Source: Henriciella sp. (lineage in GTDB: Bacteria > Pseudomonadota > Alphaproteobacteria > Caulobacterales > Hyphomonadaceae). From it: 51,799 nt of DNA. Numbering within the stretch: the first letter of the stretch is position 1; each line of letters starts with the position of its first letter. Position numbers and translations under genes: made by a program. Below the pieces are notes generated by a model, which made no database searches, was not told where the DNA came from, and saw only the letters and a program-made list of their open reading frames with translations. The stretch lies in contig DUBH01000082.1 in NCBI GenBank assembly GCA_012960415.1, positions 1,173-52,971 of the forward strand, in the 5' to 3' direction. This document shows positions 46,625 to 51,799 of the stretch, one piece after another.

Positions 46625-47540
46625 TCTTCAGCTGCAGGGCGCGCTGGTATAGGTCGCGCTTCGAAAGACCGAAGACATCGGCGACCTCATTGGCGGCCGC
46701 CTTCATTGGCAGGCGCTGCATGGCGTCCAGAAGCGCGGCGTCGATATCGCCCGCCTCGGCCTCCTGCACTTCTGGCGGGCCGATCAGCACCACGATCTCG
46801 CCCTTCGGGGCTCCATTGGTTTCATAGTGAGCCGCCAGCTCTTCCAGCGTCCCGCTGCGCACTTCTTCAAACAGCTTGGTCAGTTCGCGCGCGACAACGC
46901 AGTCCCGCTTCGGCCCCAGCGTCTCTGAAAGGTCTGCCAGTGAGGCGGAGAGCCGCGAGCCGCCTTCATAGAAGATGAGCGTGGACGGCACCGCCTTCAG
47001 CTCCTCGGCGGCACGTTTGCGTGGACCCGTCTTCGGCGGAAGGAACCCGCAGAACATGAATCGGTCGCTCGCAAGACCGGAAGCGACAAGACCAGCGAGC
47101 ATCGCAGATGCACCCGGCACAGGCACGACGCGCACCCCCGCTTCCCGCGCTTCATGCACCAGCTTCCACCCCGGATCGGAGACAAGCGGCGTACCTGCAT
47201 CCGAGATCAGCGCCAGGCGTGCCCCGCCTGCGAGGCGTTCGATCAGGCCGGGGCGGCGCTCGGCCCCATTATGGTCATGATAGGGGCTCAGTTTTGCATG
47301 AATGCCATGGGCATCAAGCAGCTTGCGGGCAACGCGCGTATCCTCTGCGAGGATCTCGTCCACAGCGGCGAGCGTGTCCAAAGCACGAAGTGTAATATCT
47401 CTGAGGTTGCCGATTGGCGTCGACACAATGTAGAGCCCGGGATCAAGACGCGTGACTTCATGTTGCGCGGGCCTCGGCCCGGCACTAGTCTCGCCAGACC
47501 TCTGGTCGCTCGATCGAGAAGAAGGAAAACTTGATGACAT
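46617..47540 (-). CDS. rsmI: 16S rRNA (cytidine-1402-2'-O)-methyltransferase
   Basis: Methylates the ribose of C1402 in the 30S decoding centre. From ATG 47540 it has 307 residues; the catalytic domain begins at about 30 (LDPGLYIVSTPIGNLRDITL). Other marks are AEDTRVARKLLDAHGI, DAGTPLVSDPGWKLVHEARE and the SAM segment VPGASAMLAGLVASGL, then FCGFLPPK and RELTKLFEEV. The precise start is uncertain: 47552 and 47591 are also open, and 47540 overlaps the divergent activator gene start at 47534 by seven bases. C-terminal region overlaps yraN by eight bases. Confidence 0.9.
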   Translation of the reverse strand: MSSSFPSSRSSDQRSGETSAGPRPAQHEVTRLDPGLYIVSTPIGNLRDITLRALDTLAAVDEILAEDTRVARKLLDAHGIHAKLSPYHDHNGAERRPGLIERLAGGARLALISDAGTPLVSDPGWKLVHEAREAGVRVVPVPGASAMLAGLVASGLASDRFMFCGFLPPKTGPRKRAAEELKAVPSTLIFYEGGSRLSASLADLSETLGPKRDCVVARELTKLFEEVRSGTLEELAAHYETNGAPKGEIVVLIGPPEVQEAEAGDIDAALLDAMQRLPMKAAANEVADVFGLSKRDLYQRALQLKNG

Positions 47541-48865
47541 CTGGTCTACCATCGCGCTTTGCGCGTCTTGCGCCAAGCCTTGTGCTGGCAAGTTTTCTGC
47601 TGGTGACCGCCTGCGCGACCGGTCCGGCGCGTCAGCCTGCCCCGATCGAGACCGGGCAAAGCCGCGGCGACCGCGGAAACGACCGCACAGATCGCGGTAA
47701 CCAGGGCGTCGAGGAAGAGGGTCTTGATGGCCTCCACGACGATCAAGGCATCACGCCAGCCGACAATGTGCCCGAAGCTGACAATGGCTATTTCACGCCG
47801 GACTTCATGGGCGACCGCGACCTGTTCCGCATTGGTGTCCTCCTGCCATTCTCGCATCCCAATTCCGGTGTGCGCGCCGAAGCCGAAGGCATGCTGGCCG
47901 GAATAGAGATGGCGCTCTTCGACCATGCAGGCGAGAACATGCTTGTCCTTCCGAAAGATACGGCCGGCTCTCAAAGCCAGGCCATCGCCATGGCTGAAGA
48001 AGTGCTGGATGAAGGCGCAGATGTCATTCTCGGCCCGCTCTTCGGCACCAATATCGAAGCGCTCAACCGTGAGGGTCTTGGATCCGAGACGCAGATTATC
48101 GGCTTCTCCAATGATAGCAGTGTGGCAGGCGGAAACACCTGGCTTGCTTCCATCACGCCTGAGCAGGAAGTTGCGGCGCTCGTCAGCTATGCCATGTCAC
48201 AAGGCTATCGCCAGTTTGCCTATTTCGGGCCTCAAAGCGACCTTGGGCAACGCATCGAAACCGCGCTTCAGCGCGAAGCGAGCCGTGTTGGCGGCCGCGT
48301 GGCGGCGAGCGGGTTTTATCCTGAAAGCACGCAGTCGCCCGACTCCGAGGCGCGCTACATCGCGAATGCGGTCAACAACGCCCAGCAGGGTGGCGGCAAG
48401 GTCGCTATCCTGATCCCAGAGCGCGGCACACAGCTTCGCCGGGTCGGCCCGCTTCTCAGCTATTACGGGATGAGCCGCAGTGTGCAGATGATGGGCCTTT
48501 CCGGCTGGGACGATCAGTCGATCTGGCGAGAGCCGTCGCTGCGTGGCGGCTGGTTTGTTGCGCCATCACGTGACGACGTTCAGGCCTTCAACACCAAGTT
48601 CCAGCGCATCTATGGAACGGGGCCCAGTGCCCTTGCTTCTACCGCGTACGACGCAGCCGCCCTCGTCAGCCAGCTTGGCGCGGACGGCGAAGTCACGCGC
48701 GAAGAGATTGCCTCGCGGGATGGATATCTCGGTGTAAACGGTGTCTTCCGGTTTGACGGCTCCGGCACGACTGAGCGCCGCCTCTCGATCTATGAGGTCT
48801 CGGGCTCACAGGGCGCGGTTGAGATTAACAAGGCCGCGCAGACCTTTGATCCGGGCACCAGCTAG
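47534..48865 (+). CDS. Penicillin-binding protein activator (LpoA-like lipoprotein)
   Basis: 443 residues from ATG 47534, preceded by AAGGAAA. Lipoprotein signal with lipobox VTAC. The Arg/Asp/Gly-rich linker (about 35-80) leads to a type I periplasmic-binding fold: FRIGVLLPFSHPNSGVRAEA, GADVILGPLFGTNIEALNRE and the RGTQLRRVGPLLSYYG region. This matches the C-terminal domain of E. coli LpoA, which activates PBP1A from the outer membrane. The N-terminal TPR part of LpoA is absent, as usual in alphaproteobacteria. Head to head with rsmI, as in many proteobacteria. Confidence 0.87.
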   Translation: MTSGLPSRFARLAPSLVLASFLLVTACATGPARQPAPIETGQSRGDRGNDRTDRGNQGVEEEGLDGLHDDQGITPADNVPEADNGYFTPDFMGDRDLFRIGVLLPFSHPNSGVRAEAEGMLAGIEMALFDHAGENMLVLPKDTAGSQSQAIAMAEEVLDEGADVILGPLFGTNIEALNREGLGSETQIIGFSNDSSVAGGNTWLASITPEQEVAALVSYAMSQGYRQFAYFGPQSDLGQRIETALQREASRVGGRVAASGFYPESTQSPDSEARYIANAVNNAQQGGGKVAILIPERGTQLRRVGPLLSYYGMSRSVQMMGLSGWDDQSIWREPSLRGGWFVAPSRDDVQAFNTKFQRIYGTGPSALASTAYDAAALVSQLGADGEVTREEIASRDGYLGVNGVFRFDGSGTTERRLSIYEVSGSQGAVEINKAAQTFDPGTS

Positions 48866-48880
48866 TCGGCTACGCCGCTT

Positions 48881-49285
48881 CTAGGCGTCGTCATTCTGAG
48901 GTTCTGGAAGGTCGAGCAGCCTGCGGGCGGCCTTACGGTGACGTTCGCGTACCTGCGCCCCGACAATCGACAGGGCGGTCGCGAGCACCGTCGCATCGTC
49001 TGCAAAGCCGAAGCCCACAACGAAGTCCGGCACCCAGTCGGTCGGTAGTACGAAGTAACCAAGCGCGGCGAACAAGACCGCCTTGGCCTTGCGCGGCGTG
49101 GCTGGATCGACTGCCGCATAATACGCAGCCGCCAGATCATCCGCAAACGGGACGCGTCCAGCGACCCTGAAAAGCTTCGGCATGAAGCCCTTCCGGGTGC
49201 GCCGACGGTCGCGTTCAAGCGCCAGCGGCAGGGCGCGCGGCCCATCCTCTCCGTTCTCGATCACAATTTCCGTTGGGTGACGCAT
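48881..49285 (-). CDS. YkvA (DUF1232) family protein
   Basis: 134 residues from ATG 49285 (MRHPTEIVIENGEDG); ATG 49291 is also open. The DUF1232 core is LFAALGYFVLPTDWVPDFVV then GFGFADDATVLATALSIVG. The N-terminal half is soluble and rich in Arg (LERDRRRTRKGF), and the core helix is hydrophobic, so membrane attachment is likely. Function of the family is not known. It ends 15 bases after the LpoA-like gene, in convergent orientation. Confidence 0.82.
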   Translation of the reverse strand: MRHPTEIVIENGEDGPRALPLALERDRRRTRKGFMPKLFRVAGRVPFADDLAAAYYAAVDPATPRKAKAVLFAALGYFVLPTDWVPDFVVGFGFADDATVLATALSIVGAQVRERHRKAARRLLDLPEPQNDDA

Positions 49286-49353
49286 TGGCACAGCCTTTCT
49301 TGCCTCTATAGATCGCTCGCATCAGCCGAACGTTCAAGGGAGACCTATCAGAC

Positions 49354-50133
49354 ATGAAACTCAGCTCAGACATCAGCGCGGTTATCACAGGCGGCGCATC
49401 GGGCCTCGGCGCGGCCACTGCAAGACAACTCGCCTCCCACGGCGTGAAGGTCGCTCTGTTCGACCTCAACGAAGAAAAGGGCGAAGCCCTCGCCAAGGAA
49501 CTCGGCGGCGTCTTCTGTAAGGTGAACGTCACCGATGAAGCTTCTGTCGACGCCGGCTTCAAGAAGTCGCGCGAAGCCATCGGCCAGGAGCGTATCCTCG
49601 TGAACTGCGCCGGCACGGGCAACGCGATCAAGACCGCAAGCCGTGACAAGAACACGGGCGAGATCAGCCACTTCCCGCTCGACAAGTTCGACCTGATTAT
49701 CCAGATCAACCTCGTCGGCACCTTCCGCTGCATCGCGAAGTCTGCCGCTGGTATGATGACGCTGGACCCGATCGACGGTGAACGCGGCGCAATCGTCAAC
49801 ACCGCTTCGGTTGCTGCTGAAGACGGCCAGATCGGTCAGGCAGCTTACTCCGCGTCCAAGGGCGGCGTTGTCGGCATGACGCTTCCAATCGCACGTGACC
49901 TCTCGCGCGAACTGATCCGCGTCAACACGATCCTGCCGGGCATCTTCAACACCCCGCTGCTGCAGGGCGCCCCGGAGAACGTCAAGCAGGCGCTGGGTGC
50001 GCAGGTGCCGAACCCGGCCCGCCTCGGCAACCCGGAAGAGTATGCATCGCTCGCAGAGCAGATGATCACCAACGCCTACTTCAACGGCGAAGATGTCCGC
50101 CTCGACGGCGCTATCCGGATGGCACCGCGCTAG
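49354..50133 (+). CDS. HSD10-like short-chain dehydrogenase (3-hydroxyacyl-CoA type)
   Basis: 259 residues. SDR motifs: ITGGASGLG (11-19), Asp37 after the second strand indicating NAD, NCAG (84-87), Ser152, and Tyr165-x3-Lys169 in YSASK. The segment SHFPLDKFDLIIQINLVGTF and the GQIGQAAYSASKGGVVGMTL region resemble type II 3-hydroxyacyl-CoA dehydrogenase (17-beta-HSD10). The likely reaction is oxidation of short branched 3-hydroxyacyl-CoAs. Start ATG 49354. It diverges from the ykvA-type gene. Followed by a strong terminator. With the two crotonase genes and the alcohol dehydrogenase it fits fatty or branched acid catabolism, though they are not in one operon. Confidence 0.9.
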   Translation: MKLSSDISAVITGGASGLGAATARQLASHGVKVALFDLNEEKGEALAKELGGVFCKVNVTDEASVDAGFKKSREAIGQERILVNCAGTGNAIKTASRDKNTGEISHFPLDKFDLIIQINLVGTFRCIAKSAAGMMTLDPIDGERGAIVNTASVAAEDGQIGQAAYSASKGGVVGMTLPIARDLSRELIRVNTILPGIFNTPLLQGAPENVKQALGAQVPNPARLGNPEEYASLAEQMITNAYFNGEDVRLDGAIRMAPR

Positions 50134-50158
50134 GCGTCTGCCTCTCGCCCACAGAAAA

Positions 50159-50187
50159 GCCCGCCTGACTAAGGCGGGTTTTTTTGT
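50159..50187 (+). terminator. Rho-independent terminator of the SDR gene
   Basis: Stem CCCGCCT (50160-50166) and AGGCGGG (50172-50178), with A residues before and seven T after. It lies about 26 bases beyond the SDR stop and separates it from the convergent lipoprotein gene. Confidence 0.92.
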
Positions 50188-50209
50188 GGCGGAATATCAG
50201 ATCAGCCGT

Positions 50210-50761
50210 TTAACGCGGCTGCGGCCGCATGATCGTGCCGGACAGGTTCGCGAGAACGTCACGCGCGTCGAAATAGGCCGGATCATCCGGAGATGGCCCA
50301 CGGCCCATCATGATTTCTGCGGACGCTTCGAACCGCGTCACTTCACGATAGTCCGGCGCGCGCGAATAGAACGGGTCGTTAAAGCTGCTCCAGTGGTGGG
50401 GGTAGTACGCGATCGCACGCCCCCGCGGTCCATAGAACCGGTAATGCGGGCTGAAATGGCTGTAAGTGCCGCCAACGGGGACAAAGCTGCGGTCGGCATC
50501 CGTCGTGCGACGGACCATGCGGAAATTGTCATAGCCCGTCTGCACGGTCAGCTCTGCTGCGCGATAGAGAAGGTAGGTTTCCACTGTCTGGCGGTCCGTC
50601 AGGCTGTTGCCCGAGAAGTTCACGACCCAGCGGTTCTGCTCGATCTGCTGTTCGGTATAGCCGCGGTCAGATGGCGTTGCCGCCTGATAAGGCGTTGCTG
50701 TCGCACAGGCACCAAGTAGCGCGAGCGATGCGAGAGCCGGGATGAGGTAGGTCTTTGTCAT
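50210..50761 (-). CDS. CC0125/CC1285-family lipoprotein
   Basis: 183 residues from ATG 50761 (MTKTYLIPALASLALLGACA) with lipobox LGAC. The mature protein has TPYQAATPSDRGYTEQQIEQ and YLLYRAAELTVQTGYDNFRM, the marks of this alphaproteobacterial lipoprotein family, followed by a Tyr/His/Pro-rich segment. No biochemical role is known. The same family is found mainly in Caulobacterales, supporting the taxonomic reading. A longer frame to 50818 has no signal sequence and is rejected. Confidence 0.85.
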   Translation of the reverse strand: MTKTYLIPALASLALLGACATATPYQAATPSDRGYTEQQIEQNRWVVNFSGNSLTDRQTVETYLLYRAAELTVQTGYDNFRMVRRTTDADRSFVPVGGTYSHFSPHYRFYGPRGRAIAYYPHHWSSFNDPFYSRAPDYREVTRFEASAEIMMGRGPSPDDPAYFDARDVLANLSGTIMRPQPR

Positions 50762-50866
50762 GGCTTTGAACCCTGAACTGTTTCTATCAGAACTATATCG
50801 GGTGAAGCTGAATGCCATACAACCGCGCGATCAAACTGCTGTGATTGCTGCAGGCCCGTTATGATT

Positions 50867-51385
50867 CTAGCACGTGCCGCGGGGTGGGTAGTTCTTCTTC
50901 TCGACGAACTCGATGGTATCGATAACATCATCGAGTGCGGGGCGGGCAAACGGGACCGACTGCACCCAGCCCATGTGATAGTCTGTGCCCTTGAAGACGA
51001 GCATGGCGGGTTCGGCAAAGACGTCCGGCTCATCTTCATTGATGGCGCTGGAGGTAAACAGGCCAAACTTCTCGATGAAGTCCTCACCAATCTCATAGGC
51101 GATCGGCAGCTGGTCCAGCTCCCATTCCTTATGCGCTTTGTCCGCGCGCGACTTTTCTTCCATCGTCGCAGCGACAACACTGATGCCCTTGCCAGCGATG
51201 TCTTTGAGCTTGCCGGTCAGTTCTTTCAGCTGCTTCTTGCAGAGCGGGCAATGCAGGCCGCGATAGACGACAATCATCCGCCAGGGATGGGCCTCGTCAT
51301 CCTGCTCGCTCAGCATCCAGTTGGTGCCGTTGATGAGATTGAGGGAAAGGGGGCCTGCGTCCTGGCCGGGCTTGATCTGCGTCAT
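50867..51385 (-). CDS. Peroxiredoxin-like (AhpC/TSA fold) protein
   Basis: 172 residues from ATG 51385, preceded by AGGAG. The redox site is YRGLHCPLCKKQLKEL with Cys46 and Cys49. Catalytic threonine of true peroxiredoxins (PxxxTxxC) is absent; this CPLC type is annotated as peroxiredoxin-like family in alphaproteobacteria. The rest has the thioredoxin fold with GKGISVVAATMEEKSRADKA and the PAMLVFKGTDY strand. It could act as a thiol reductase rather than a peroxidase. It is the last intact gene of the chromosome-like body; a hairpin and the AT-rich right end lie upstream. Confidence 0.8.
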   Translation of the reverse strand: MTQIKPGQDAGPLSLNLINGTNWMLSEQDDEAHPWRMIVVYRGLHCPLCKKQLKELTGKLKDIAGKGISVVAATMEEKSRADKAHKEWELDQLPIAYEIGEDFIEKFGLFTSSAINEDEPDVFAEPAMLVFKGTDYHMGWVQSVPFARPALDDVIDTIEFVEKKNYPPRGTC

Positions 51386-51465
51386 GTGCGCTCCTGTCTG
51401 TTTGATACCTGAAGCCAACAGACGAGATGAGGGCGCGTTCCGGGGCGGCTTCTGTATCGCGACAA

Positions 51466-51520
51466 AAAAGCCCGCGGGTTTGACGCCGCGGGGGCGGGCA
51501 GGGCCGGGTCCGCCTTTTTT
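51466..51520. terminator. Bidirectional hairpin at right edge of GC-rich body
   Basis: On the minus strand, stem CCCGCGG and CCGCGGG (about 51472-51493) with loop CGTCAAA, followed by CTTTTTTG, is a good terminator. It would serve a minus-strand gene to the right that is no longer in this sequence. On the plus strand a second stem, GGCGG/CCGCC, is followed by six T at 51515-51520. Base composition changes to AT-rich right after it. Confidence 0.6.
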
Positions 51521-51527
51521 GTTTCCT

Positions 51528-51799
51528 GTTTTGGTTTATATTTTTGGCCAAAGAACCGATAGCGATGTGGTAGTAGATGAACTTGGAGTTCGCAAGGCTA
51601 AACTTAAGCACTGTCGTAATACTTTTCCAACTGATCCATTGGAGTTAAGAGATGGTTGGAATTTTGTTGTATCGGATTTAGTGCGAGTGGCGCAGCAACC
51701 TAGTGTCGAAGAAATTTTTGCTTTAGATTTTGTAGAAGGTGTCCAGAGTCTTGGTTTAAATGATGTTTTAAGCAGTGCAACTCAGGTAGAAGGAGTTTT
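51528..51799 (+). CDS. Partial hypothetical protein in AT-rich right end
   Basis: An open frame of 90 codons runs to the window end without a start codon of its own in the AT-rich part (the frame is open further left into the hairpin). It has protein-like composition: RTDSDVVVDELGVRKAKLKH, then TFPTDPLELRDGWNFVVSDL and QQPSVEEIFALDFVEG, mostly helical and soluble. Codons such as TTA, GTA, GAA and AAT are frequent, unlike the rest of the window. I do not recognise the family. The frame probably begins inside a gene whose 5' end was lost at a join near 51,516-51,530. Whether it comes from the same source as the left AT-rich end cannot be told. Confidence 0.45.

Overview
The bulk of this window (about 546 to 51,515) is a gene-dense, GC-rich alphaproteobacterial chromosome segment. 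It looks closest to the Hyphomonadaceae/Caulobacterales. Supporting signs are the phaB/phaR pair, the acnA / ccmABCDG arrangement, a CC0125/CC1285-type lipoprotein, an ampG gene coupled to a sensor-less hybrid kinase that resembles Caulobacter ShkA, and dnaA next to rpsT. The assignment rests on protein resemblance and gene order only; no rRNA is present.

Layout. 597-3588: a nuclease-fold lipoprotein, PHA metabolism (phaB, phaR) and a DUF1223 protein. 3704-9276: aconitase, diverging from the cytochrome c maturation operon ccmABCDG. 9284-13660: MarR regulator, Nudix hydrolase, YciB-like protein, flippase and DMT transporter. 13661-16146: a gene-poor stretch, then small secreted or lipid-anchored proteins and a VOC protein. 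16349-26459: the replication block on the minus strand (rpsT, AT-rich intergenic candidate origin, dnaA, dnaN, recF, a GAF/HWE-type kinase, an enoyl-CoA hydratase, gyrB), ending in an unrelated AT-richer membrane protein gene. 26645-30604: alcohol dehydrogenase, crotonase and gamma-glutamyltransferase. 30664-37748: SLC13 transporter, then mutS and the malic enzyme gene maeB, both with broken reading frames. 37793-43812: ampG, ShkA-like kinase, comM, a lipoprotein and gshB. 43970-48865: fasciclin protein, YbaY-META lipoprotein, and an envelope block (BON lipoprotein, yraN, rsmI, penicillin-binding-protein activator) recalling the E. coli rsmI-lpoA-yraN-dolP cluster. 48881-51385: YkvA protein, HSD10-like SDR, CC0125 lipoprotein and a peroxiredoxin-like protein.

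Both ends differ from the rest. Positions 1 to about 480 and about 51,516 to 51,799 are AT-rich with different codon use. The left change falls inside a tRNA-Arg(CCU) whose 5' half is of alphaproteobacterial type but whose 3' acceptor strand belongs to another tRNA, so the acceptor stem cannot pair. This is best read as a chimeric join at a conserved tRNA, or less likely a non-restoring integration. The right change falls beside a terminator hairpin and leads into an ORF fragment without a start.

The most unusual internal features are a net +37-nt insertion carrying a strong hairpin that breaks maeB; a CG-repeat frameshift that splits mutS into two ORFs overlapping by ATGA; and a DnaA with unusual Walker A, arginine-finger and DNA-binding motifs beside an intergenic region with repeated GTGTAAAA octamers instead of clear consensus DnaA boxes. 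I see no CRISPR array, insertion sequence or complete prophage, and no recognisable new multi-gene defence or biosynthetic system.
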